Positions 15,459 to 21,982 of a stretch of 28,309 bases of DNA are shown piece after piece. Under the pieces are notes generated by a model. The model worked only from the letters and a program-made list of their open reading frames with translations. It had not been told where the DNA came from and did no database searches. Source of the stretch: an uncultured Prevotella sp. (GTDB lineage Bacteria > Bacteroidota > Bacteroidia > Bacteroidales > Bacteroidaceae). Position numbers and translations under genes: made by a program. Location of the stretch: the NCBI GenBank assembly GCA_900557035.1, contig USRA01000023.1:1-28309 (forward strand). Reading direction: 5' to 3'. Within the stretch, counting starts at the first letter, position 1. Every line of letters begins with the position of its first letter.

Positions 15459-16445
15459 ATGAAAATAGGTAATATAGAATTTGGGCCTCAGCCCCTCTTC
15501 CTCGCTCCAATGGAAGACGTAACGGATATTGGCTTTCGCATGCTCTGCAAGCGATTCGGAGCTGCCATGGTTTATACAGAGTTCGTATCGGCGGAAGCCT
15601 TGGTGCGAAGCATCAAGAGCACAGTCAGCAAGCTTACGATAAGCGATGAGGAGCGCCCTGTGGGCATTCAGATTTATGGTCGCACCACCGAGGATATGGT
15701 GGAAGCTGCCAAGATCGTGGAACAGGCGAAGCCGGATGTGATTGATATTAACTTCGGTTGCCCAGTGAAAAAGGTTGCCGGAAAGGGTGCCGGAGCCGGA
15801 ATGCTCCGCAATATTCCTCTGATGCTCGACATCACCAGAGAAGTAGTAAAAGCGGTCAACGTGCCCGTAACCGTGAAAACCCGACTGGGTTGGGATTGCG
15901 ATAACCTCATCATCACCGAGCTTGCCGAGCAGCTGCAGGATTGCGGAATACAGGCACTCACCATCCACGGCAGAACCCGAAGCCAGATGTACACGGGTGA
16001 AGCCGACTGGAGCCTCATCGGAGAGGTGAAAAACAATCCCCGCATCCATATTCCTATCATCGGTAACGGCGATATTACGACTCCAGAGGAAGCCAAGCTT
16101 GCCTTCGAGCACTACGGCGTAGATGCGGTGATGATTGGCAGAGCCACCTTCGGCCGTCCTTGGATTTTCAAGGAAATACGTGATTATCTGGACAATACGG
16201 GTGCTGCACCATTAACCGTAGATGAGAAGATTGATCTCCTGGAGGAGCAACTTCGCATCAACGTGGAGCGCATCGACGAGTACAGAGGCATTCTCCACAC
16301 CCGTCGCCACCTGGCCGCCTCCCCTATCTTCAAGGGCATTCCTGATTTCCGCCAGACGAGAATCGCCATGCTGAGAGCCACAACCGTGGAGGAGCTAACC
16401 GGGATTCTGAAAGAATGCCGGGAGAGAATCAAGGCGATAGAATAA
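15459..16445 (+). CDS. dusB: tRNA-dihydrouridine synthase B
   Basis: A 328-residue FMN enzyme that reduces uridine to dihydrouridine in tRNA D-loops using NADPH. TIM-barrel motifs are in order: APMEDVTDIGFR (16-27), INFGCPVKKVAGKGAGAGML with catalytic Cys101, VKTRLGWD with FMN-contacting Lys140, HGRTRSQMYTGEADW, GNGDI and IGRATFGRPW. Length is standard. ATG 15459 is used; the frame extends upstream only with a CTG. It has its own promoter and ends directly at a strong terminator. Confidence 0.95.
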   Translation: MKIGNIEFGPQPLFLAPMEDVTDIGFRMLCKRFGAAMVYTEFVSAEALVRSIKSTVSKLTISDEERPVGIQIYGRTTEDMVEAAKIVEQAKPDVIDINFGCPVKKVAGKGAGAGMLRNIPLMLDITREVVKAVNVPVTVKTRLGWDCDNLIITELAEQLQDCGIQALTIHGRTRSQMYTGEADWSLIGEVKNNPRIHIPIIGNGDITTPEEAKLAFEHYGVDAVMIGRATFGRPWIFKEIRDYLDNTGAAPLTVDEKIDLLEEQLRINVERIDEYRGILHTRRHLAASPIFKGIPDFRQTRIAMLRATTVEELTGILKECRERIKAIE

Positions 16446-16451
16446 GAAACA

Positions 16452-16499
16452 AAAAGGGAGAATCCAACAGACACCTGTTAGTTTCTCCCTTTTACTTTT
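16452..16499. terminator. Bidirectional intrinsic terminator after dusB
   Basis: AAAAGGGAGAA (16452-16462) pairs perfectly with TTCTCCCTTTT (16483-16493). An inner AACAG-ACAC-CTGTT stem extends it, and ACTTTTA follows on the plus side. On the minus side it begins 4 bases after the probable true stop codon (16498-16500) of the convergent frameshifted gene. Confidence 0.85.
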
Positions 16500-17027
16500 A
16501 AAAGATTGACTTTATATAATCCATCAAATTTTCATTCTTATAGCTTGGAGTTTGAAGTGATCTACCACCCTTAAAACCATGCTTAATCAATACACTTTCA
16601 TTCAATTGGTCTCCTGAATATTCTGCAACCAATCAGAACTTACACTATTAGGTGCCCATATCTTAAAACATTTTTGCCCTAATGTGCTACCATAAAAGAA
16701 AGTATATGTCTGTCCCATCACTTCGAAATCAAAATGTTCATCAGACTTTGCTGTTTTTAAAGCTTCAGAAAAGTCTTTTAGATTTTTTACAGCAGTTTCC
16801 TTATCTCCCAACAACAAATTCACATCATCATGAAATTTTGAATTATTACGTAACGTTAGAGAATACACATCCCCACTCTCTGTTGTAGACTTCATCAAAC
16901 TGACAGAACCATTTGTAAACCCCTTTACCCTCTCTATTGAACCAGACTTTTTTAATTGCGCATGACTCATAATTGGGCAAACACTTAAAATTAATGATAA
17001 AAGAAGTATAACTTTAAATCTAAACAT
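16498..17027 (-). pseudogene. Secreted protein of unknown function, apparent frameshift near 16605-16635
   Basis: Starting at ATG 17027, the protein has a signal peptide (hydrophobic VILLLSLILSVCPIM, cleavage after SHA) and reads 141 residues to a TGA at 16602-16604. Immediately after the last common residues (SSDW) the -1 frame opens and continues for about 45 codons to a TAA at 16498-16500, next to the terminator. This tail (ending NLMDYIKSIF) reads as a natural protein end: SSDW could continue as VAEYSGDQLNESVLIKHG if one base were restored. So the gene is probably broken by a one-base deletion, or the base is a sequencing error, or it is read by -1 frameshifting. It lies 23 bases after the GNAT toxin gene. 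No family is recognised. Confidence 0.65.
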
Positions 17028-17050
17028 AATCAAAAATAATTATCAAATTA

Positions 17051-17647
17051 CTATTGTCTCATCCACAACAAGTCAAAGTACATCAATCTGGTTGCCATTT
17101 TGATTTGTTGCCCCTTCTTTCCTCCTGTATATAAGAACTCCTGCTCTTCAGAGGTAAACAGAGGTTGAAAACCGTTTTTTTGATAGAAAGAGATTACTTC
17201 AGGAGCATTGATTGCATCTACTATCACAAAGCGACAGCCAGACTTGTTGTCATGAGACATAAACCAACCCTTGATGAAATCAATGACTTCACTGCCTATT
17301 CCCTTTCCACAAAAATCCTTGTTTACGCCCAAACGACCGATAAGAATACCAGGGTATCTACGCAGAGGCTTTTCATGATGCGTAAGACTTTTCATATAAT
17401 CCTTACGGCTTCTTGGCAAATCATAAATACGAATGCTATCATTAGAAACCGTAAAGGCACAAACGATTTTGGTGGGGTCATCATTCTTTCGAAAACAATA
17501 TGATTTCCCCATCAAATAATAAGCATAGCGTGTGGCATCATTCTTGAAAAAATCATCCAGATCTTCATTGCCACACGAGAATGGTTGACAGGTGGATAAT
17601 AAGTCATCTGTCAATTCACTAAAAAAGCATTGTGAACTCAGAAACAT
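17051..17647 (-). CDS. GNAT-family acetyltransferase, probable toxin of a toxin-antitoxin pair
   Basis: A 198-residue GNAT protein. The acetyl-CoA loop FCGKGIG is at residues 112-118 after RLGV, and VDAINAPEVISFYQKNGF (143-160) carries the catalytic-type Tyr155. The layout (short N-terminus with FSCGNEDLDDFFKNDA, conserved GKSYCF, then the GNAT core) matches toxins of the TacT/AtaT kind, which acetylate aminoacyl-tRNA and block translation. ATG 17647 is chosen: AAGGAGG lies 7 bases upstream, and it starts 14 bases after the stop of a small upstream gene. That coupling with a tiny upstream gene is typical of an antitoxin-toxin operon. The substrate is inferred, not shown. Confidence 0.8.
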   Translation of the reverse strand: MFLSSQCFFSELTDDLLSTCQPFSCGNEDLDDFFKNDATRYAYYLMGKSYCFRKNDDPTKIVCAFTVSNDSIRIYDLPRSRKDYMKSLTHHEKPLRRYPGILIGRLGVNKDFCGKGIGSEVIDFIKGWFMSHDNKSGCRFVIVDAINAPEVISFYQKNGFQPLFTSEEQEFLYTGGKKGQQIKMATRLMYFDLLWMRQ

Positions 17648-17661
17648 AAATGCCTCCTTTC

Positions 17662-17829
17662 TTATCTCATACCTGCCTTTTCCAAAATGCTGCGAGCCAT
17701 TACACAAAAGGGATGTTCTTCGATATTTTTGAATCCCTTAAAGTTACGCTCGGCCTCTTCTGCATGGCGCAAAAACTCTTTTGCCTCTTTACCATGCAAT
17801 GTTGGTATTGCTTTGATTGCTGTTGCCAT
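17662..17829 (-). CDS. Small protein, probable antitoxin to the GNAT toxin
   Basis: A 55-residue protein (start MATAIKAIPTLHGKEAKEF, end SILEKAGMR), charged and mostly helical by composition. It resembles short Bacteroidota proteins found directly before GNAT toxins. It lacks the ribbon-helix-helix DNA-binding start and the length (about 90) of classical TacA antitoxins, so it may neutralise in another way. ATG 17829 has AGGAGA upstream; earlier in-frame ATG (17847) and TTG (17862) starts are possible. A TAACTTTG box 40 bases upstream overlaps GTTAAC copy E. Confidence 0.68.
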   Translation of the reverse strand: MATAIKAIPTLHGKEAKEFLRHAEEAERNFKGFKNIEEHPFCVMARSILEKAGMR

Positions 17830-17869
17830 AATCTTATCTCCTATCATTATGTCAACTGCCAACCTGTAA

Positions 17870-17894
17870 CAAAGTTAACAGGTTAACAGTTAAC
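17870..17894. promoter_or_regulatory. GTTAAC element copy E overlapping the -7 box of the toxin-antitoxin operon
   Basis: The three GTTAAC hexamers span 17874-17894 (consensus strand plus, followed by AGTTGTTTTTT). On the minus strand its edge forms TAACTTTG (17877-17870), a full -7 box pointing at the antitoxin. No TTTG lies at the usual -33 distance. Confidence 0.65.
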
Positions 17895-17923
17895 AGTTGT
17901 TTTTTCTATACTTCTACCTGAAA

Positions 17924-17946
17924 TTGAAGAAACCTAGCTTCCTCAA
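17924..17946 (-). terminator. Weak stem-loop after ybeY
   Basis: On the minus strand TTGAGGAAGC and GTTTCTTCAA form a 10-bp stem (two G-U pairs) around TAG, followed by TTTCAGG. It is 17 bases past the ybeY stop; the U-tract is short, so termination is uncertain. Confidence 0.4.
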
Positions 17947-17962
17947 ATTATAGAGAAGGGCT

Positions 17963-18397
17963 TTACTTCTTCAATATACTCTGCCCTTCGAGCAGGGCGA
18001 GTGCCTTGTTCTCGTTCTCCTCCATGATTTCGCGCTCTCCAGGACCCTTGTCATTGATTCCGCAGAGGTGCAGGATGCCGTGGATGATGACGCGATGAAG
18101 CTCATCATCGTAGGTTTTGCCAAACTGCTCGGCATTGGTGCGCACGGTATCGAGCGAAATCACGATGTCGCCGTTAATCACATCATCCTCATCATAATCG
18201 AAGGTGATGACATCGGTATAGTAATCATGACCCAGATACTCGTTGTTTACTTCGAGAATCTTCTCGTCATCTACAAACATATAGCCTATCTCTCCCACCT
18301 TTCTGCCATGGGAGGCAGCTACCTTGCGAATCCAGGCACTGGTGTCGCGCTTCTTGATTTTCGGCATTTTCACGCCATCTACATTGTATGTTATCAT
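17963..18397 (-). CDS. ybeY: Endoribonuclease YbeY (rRNA maturation)
   Basis: A 144-residue metal-dependent RNase acting on 16S rRNA 3'-end maturation and ribosome quality control. It has the core pattern YLGHDYYTDVITFDYDED, GDIVISLDTV and the metal site HGILHLCG (His106, His110). The third ligand position, His in most bacteria (HGxLHLxGYDH), is Asp116 (GINDK). Bacteroidota relatives often show this. ATG 18397 is supported by AGGAGGA at 18412-18406, 8 bases upstream. It follows coaD by 19 bases. Confidence 0.9.
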   Translation of the reverse strand: MITYNVDGVKMPKIKKRDTSAWIRKVAASHGRKVGEIGYMFVDDEKILEVNNEYLGHDYYTDVITFDYDEDDVINGDIVISLDTVRTNAEQFGKTYDDELHRVIIHGILHLCGINDKGPGEREIMEENENKALALLEGQSILKK

Positions 18398-18416
18398 ACG
18401 CTTCTTCCTCCTATTT

Positions 18417-18902
18417 TTATTTTATTTTTGGTAAAAATTCATCTACTTCTCTTCCAAAGAATCTCAGTTCCCTGACCAGCGTTGAGCTGATGCTGCTGTA
18501 TCTTGGGTCGGAAAACAGCAGGATGGTTTCTACGCCGCCCAACTGCTTGTTGATGTCAGCCTGCTCTCTTTCGTACTCGAAATCCTTGGCAGAACGAACG
18601 CCACGCACCAGGAACTTGGCTCCCAGACGATGCGCCAAATCGATGGTGAGGTCATCGTAGGCAACCACCTCCATGCGGTAGCCCTTGGATGCATCCGTCG
18701 CATCTGCCAGCTCTGCACATTCCTTCGGAAAAACAGCCTTGATATCCTCCACACGCTTCGAGATTTCCTCGCTGGCGTGCTTCAACTTGCTCATCGCCAC
18801 AGCAATCACGAGCTTATCGAACATGGGCAAAGCTCGCTCGGCGATGTTCTGATGCCCTATCGTAAATGGGTCGAATGTACCCGTAAATATTCCTATCTTC
18901 AT
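18417..18902 (-). CDS. coaD: Pantetheine-phosphate adenylyltransferase
   Basis: A 161-residue enzyme of CoA synthesis that transfers AMP from ATP to 4'-phosphopantetheine. The nucleotidyltransferase motif FTGTFDPFTIGH (6-17) and the C-terminal ISSTLVRE motif are clear, with LVRGVRSAKDFEYE between them. The true start is ATG 18902, one base after the ruvB stop codon, so the two are translationally coupled. A longer frame reading back into ruvB is an artefact. Confidence 0.95.
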   Translation of the reverse strand: MKIGIFTGTFDPFTIGHQNIAERALPMFDKLVIAVAMSKLKHASEEISKRVEDIKAVFPKECAELADATDASKGYRMEVVAYDDLTIDLAHRLGAKFLVRGVRSAKDFEYEREQADINKQLGGVETILLFSDPRYSSISSTLVRELRFFGREVDEFLPKIK

Positions 18903-18903
18903 A

Positions 18904-19938
18904 CTACTCAAATAAGTCTCCTTGCATGATGTTCCCAGCGTATGGATTTCTGCCCAGATGCTCATAAGCCAGCTTGGTAGCCATACGTCCACGAGGGGTA
19001 CGCTTAATAAAGCCTTCCATGATGAGGAATGGCTCGTAAACCTCCTCCACGGTGCCGCCATCTTCGCCAATAGCCGTAGCGATGGTGCTTACGCCCACAG
19101 GACCTCCACGGAACTTGTCGATGATGGTGGTGAGAATCTTGTTGTCTATCTCGTCCAAGCCATACTGGTCGATGTTCAGCGCCCTGAGCGCCATCTGGGC
19201 AATCTCGAAGGTGATGGTTCCGTTGCCCTTTACCTGGGCGAAATCACGCACTCTTCGCAATAATGAGTTGGCAATACGAGGGGTTCCACGCGAACGGCGG
19301 GAGATTTCCACTGCCGCCTCATCCTCTATCGGCACCTTCAGGAGCATCGCACTTCGCTTGATAATCTTCTGAAGCGTCTCCGGGTCGTAGTATTCCAAAT
19401 GCAGATTGATTCCGAAACGGGCACGGAGAGGAGCCGTGAGAAGACCGCTGCGGGTGGTGGCTCCAACGAGGGTAAACGGATTCAGATCTATCTGGATGCT
19501 TCGTGCAGAAGGACCCTTGTCTATCATGATGTCGATGCGGTAATCCTCCATCGCCGAATAGAGATATTCCTCTACCACTGGCGAGAGGCGGTGAATCTCG
19601 TCGATGAAAAGCACATCATTAGGCTCCAGGGAGGTAAGGATTCCTGCCAGATCGCCCGGCTTATCGAGCACAGGGCCTGATGTAATCTTGAAGCCCACGC
19701 CCAGTTCGTTGGCGATGATGTTACTCAATGTGGTCTTACCCAATCCCGGAGGACCGTGCAAGAGGGTATGGTCGAGCGGTTCGCCACGATACTTGGCAGC
19801 CTCTACGAAGACTTCGAGATTATCCACCACGCCATTCTGTCCGCTGAAGTCGGAGAACTTCAGTGGGCGCAGTGCTTTCTCGAATTCCTTTTCGGCAGGC
19901 GAAACCGTCTGTTGTCTAATATCAAAATCTTCGTTCAT
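18904..19938 (-). CDS. ruvB: Holliday junction branch-migration ATPase RuvB
   Basis: A 344-residue AAA+ motor that drives branch migration with RuvA during recombination repair. Walker A is GPPGLGKT (62-69), Walker B IDEIH (112-116), sensor 1 VGATTR, with the RuvB winged-helix end ([13 protein letters not shown] [24 protein letters not shown]). It is the first gene of the ruvB-coaD-ybeY run and has a -7 box upstream. No ruvA is in the window. Confidence 0.97.
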   Translation of the reverse strand: MNEDFDIRQQTVSPAEKEFEKALRPLKFSDFSGQNGVVDNLEVFVEAAKYRGEPLDHTLLHGPPGLGKTTLSNIIANELGVGFKITSGPVLDKPGDLAGILTSLEPNDVLFIDEIHRLSPVVEEYLYSAMEDYRIDIMIDKGPSARSIQIDLNPFTLVGATTRSGLLTAPLRARFGINLHLEYYDPETLQKIIKRSAMLLKVPIEDEAAVEISRRSRGTPRIANSLLRRVRDFAQVKGNGTITFEIAQMALRALNIDQYGLDEIDNKILTTIIDKFRGGPVGVSTIATAIGEDGGTVEEVYEPFLIMEGFIKRTPRGRMATKLAYEHLGRNPYAGNIMQGDLFE

Positions 19939-19966
19939 TCTATGACTATTATCGATAATATGGGTG

Positions 19967-19974
19967 CAAAGTTA
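19967..19974 (-). promoter_or_regulatory. -7 box of the ruvB promoter
   Basis: TAACTTTG followed by C on the minus strand, 29 bases before the ruvB ATG. The -33 region has only CTTT at the right place. The expected leader is about 22 bases. Confidence 0.6.
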
Positions 19975-20121
19975 CACATTTGTTGCGGAATTAAAGAAGA
20001 AAAACCGAATTATTTTGCTTGTGTTTTTGCTTGTGATTTTGCACAATCCAAAAAGATTCGTGCAGAATTGCAAGCGCCATCTATTAAAAATGCTATAATT
20101 TATCATTTTCCTGGCAAATAA

Positions 20122-20153
20122 TTTGTTTATCCGATAGAAAAGATGTACTTTTG
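20122..20153 (+). promoter_or_regulatory. Full consensus promoter pointing into a gene-free stretch
   Basis: TTTG (20122-20125), a 20-base spacer and TACTTTTG (20146-20153). No plus-strand gene lies downstream; the first landmark is the terminator at 20272-20311. Confidence 0.75.
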
Positions 20154-20158
20154 CACTC

Positions 20159-20315
20159 GATATTGAAAGCGAGGGAAAAAGAGAGACTATAAATAAGAGA
20201 GAAATAGAGAGACATCTCAATGAATTCGGAAAGGATTAAGAAAGGATTCGGAAAGAATCCATAAAAACACAAAAAGGTCGTGAAGTTTCTGATTGAACCT
20301 CACGACCTTTTCTTA
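20159..20315 (+). ncRNA. Candidate small RNA of about 155 nt
   Basis: It is bounded by the promoter at 20122-20153 and the hairpin at 20272-20311 followed by TTTTCTTAT. The 5' part (20165-20215) is strongly purine-rich with repeated AGAGAGA. A perfect hairpin, GGATTC-GGAAA-GAATCC, lies at 20244-20260. The only open frame is 14 codons from ATG 20220 to TAA 20264 (MNSERIKKGFGKNP), which overlaps that hairpin; a peptide or a leader role cannot be excluded. It matches no RNA family I can name. Confidence 0.55.
20272..20311. terminator. Bidirectional terminator between the small RNA and the S41 protease gene
   Basis: AAAAGGTCGTGA (20272-20283) pairs perfectly with TCACGACCTTTT (20300-20311) around 16 bases. 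The minus strand continues into a T-rich run (TTTTTGTGTTTTTATGG), good for ending the S41 transcript; the plus strand continues TTTTCTTAT. Confidence 0.85.
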
Positions 20316-20331
20316 TATCATTACCTCACGG

Positions 20332-20352
20332 GTTAACGGGTTAACAGTTAAC
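20332..20352 (+). repeat. Triple-GTTAAC element, copy F
   Basis: The same hexamer triad as the other copies with one change in the spacer (GG for AG), followed by AGCCGTTTTTT. It lies between the S41 stop codon and its terminator. Confidence 0.88.
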
Positions 20353-20369
20353 AGCCGTTTTTTGGATAG

Positions 20370-21953
20370 TTACGTCCCCGTGGTGAGCAACTGCACGGCA
20401 CGCTGAACTATCTCGTTCGTCTCGTTCCAAACCTGGAAATATTGGCTCATATCCCAGATATCTCTTGCCACAAGCGCTTTCAGCTGCAGGGCGAGGTATT
20501 TCTTTGTCTGAGTCAATTCTGCCTCATCCTTAGGCTCTATCTTCTCTTTCTTGCCCTCTGCAATGATGCCTTCGATGAGCGAAGACGGAACCTCGTAACT
20601 TGCCAGGAACTTGTTGAAATCCTTATACTGGCTCTTCAATTCCTTGCGATGCGCATCGATGAACTTCAGGCTCTGGTTGATGACGATGCTCTTGGCTGCC
20701 AACTGACGGTGCATCTTGGTGTACTTGGTAGTATCCAGCGGAACAAAATAATCTGGCATAATGCCGCCACCACCATAAACCACACGATGCTTGCGCAATG
20801 TATAATACTTCAAGCTGTCAGAAAGATGGATGCTGTCCTGGTTGGTAAACTCGCCATGCTTGTAGCGGTTGTCGAGATCCATCGCATAATCCAATCTATC
20901 TCCTTTCTTATAAGGCTTCTGGATACATCTGCCGCTAGGCGTATAATAATGGGCGATGGTGAGGCGAATCTCGCTGCCATCATCGAAGGTAAGCGGACGC
21001 TGCACCAATCCCTTGCCGAAGGTTCTGCGACCTACCACTACTCCACGGTCCTGATCCTGGATGGCTCCGGAAACAATCTCTGCGGCAGAAGCTGTAAACT
21101 CATTGGTAAGCACTACCACCTTGCCCTTGCGCCATCTTCCGTTAGCCTGCGCCTTGTACTCCTGACGGGGAGCTGCGCGACCACTGGTATAAACGATGAG
21201 ATCTCCCTTCTGCAGGAACTCATTGGCTATCTGAGCCGCTGCCTGAAGGTAGCCGCCGCCATTATCCTCAAGGTCGAAGATCAGGTCTTTCATTCCCACT
21301 TTCTTGAGCGAATCCATCGCCGTAGTCACCTCCTTGTAGCTGGTCAGACCGAAACTTCCCAGTCGGATGTATCCGATTCCCGGACGAATCATATACGCCG
21401 CATCCATGGTGGTTACAGGAATCTTATCGCGCTTTACCTTGAAGGAGAGCTTATCCTTGATGCCCCGGCGCACGATGGTAAGGTTTACCACCGTTCCCTT
21501 AGGACCACGAAGGCGCTTCATGATTTCCTCCTTGCTCATCTTCACACCCGAAATAGCCGTATCATTCACCGCAACAATGCGGTCGCCGGCAATGATTCCC
21601 ACCTTCTCGGAAGGACCATTCACTACGGGCTGGATGACGAGTAAGGTATCATCTACCATGTTAAACTGCACGCCGATGCCATCGAAACTGCCATTCAGCG
21701 GTTCATTCATCGCCTTGGTTTCCTTGGCTGTGGCATAGGAAGAATGAGGGTCGAGCTTCTCGAGCATACCACGGATGGCATCCTCTACAAGCTTGTTCTC
21801 ATCCACACTATCCACATAGAGATTGGTAATGGCGATTTCCGCCCTACCCAACTTCTCTATCGGGCTGTTCTTGCCCATCTTGATGCGCAACTGGGCACTG
21901 GCAGAAGTTACTGCCAAGAATGCCAGAAACGCAAATAAAATTATCTTCTTCAT
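20370..21953 (-). CDS. S41-family C-terminal processing peptidase with PDZ domain
   Basis: A 527-residue exported protease. Its signal peptide is KKIILFAFLAFLAVTSASA, cleaved before QLRIK. A helical segment with LEKLDPHSSY follows, then a PDZ domain (about 85-165, with GIGVQF and GIIAGDRIVAVND), then the tail-specific protease core. The catalytic Ser289 is in NEFTASAAEI and Lys314 in TFGKGLVQ, the Ser/Lys dyad of CtpA/Prc. It trims C-termini of periplasmic or lipid-anchored proteins; substrates are unknown. It starts 29 bases after parE and ends before copy F and a strong terminator. Confidence 0.94.
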   Translation of the reverse strand: MKKIILFAFLAFLAVTSASAQLRIKMGKNSPIEKLGRAEIAITNLYVDSVDENKLVEDAIRGMLEKLDPHSSYATAKETKAMNEPLNGSFDGIGVQFNMVDDTLLVIQPVVNGPSEKVGIIAGDRIVAVNDTAISGVKMSKEEIMKRLRGPKGTVVNLTIVRRGIKDKLSFKVKRDKIPVTTMDAAYMIRPGIGYIRLGSFGLTSYKEVTTAMDSLKKVGMKDLIFDLEDNGGGYLQAAAQIANEFLQKGDLIVYTSGRAAPRQEYKAQANGRWRKGKVVVLTNEFTASAAEIVSGAIQDQDRGVVVGRRTFGKGLVQRPLTFDDGSEIRLTIAHYYTPSGRCIQKPYKKGDRLDYAMDLDNRYKHGEFTNQDSIHLSDSLKYYTLRKHRVVYGGGGIMPDYFVPLDTTKYTKMHRQLAAKSIVINQSLKFIDAHRKELKSQYKDFNKFLASYEVPSSLIEGIIAEGKKEKIEPKDEAELTQTKKYLALQLKALVARDIWDMSQYFQVWNETNEIVQRAVQLLTTGT

Positions 21954-21982
21954 TTTCTAAAACTTCGTTCTTCACTCTTCAC

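Noticed and set aside
18903..19070. Longer coaD frame starting inside ruvB
   Set aside because: The extra 56 residues are the ruvB sequence in another frame; CoaD homologues start at the ATG at 18902.
19972..20220. 82-codon minus-strand frame beginning with a signal-peptide-like stretch
   Set aside because: Opposite the candidate small RNA and its promoter, composition is Phe/Ser/Lys-rich as from AT-rich DNA, no promoter or family resemblance.
3505..20352. GTTAAC elements considered as a CRISPR array
   Set aside because: Copies are kilobases apart with no regular spacers and no cas genes.
20442..21644. 400-codon plus-strand open frame opposite the S41 protease
   Set aside because: Antisense shadow of a gene with clear catalytic motifs; no promoter or ribosome binding site of its own.
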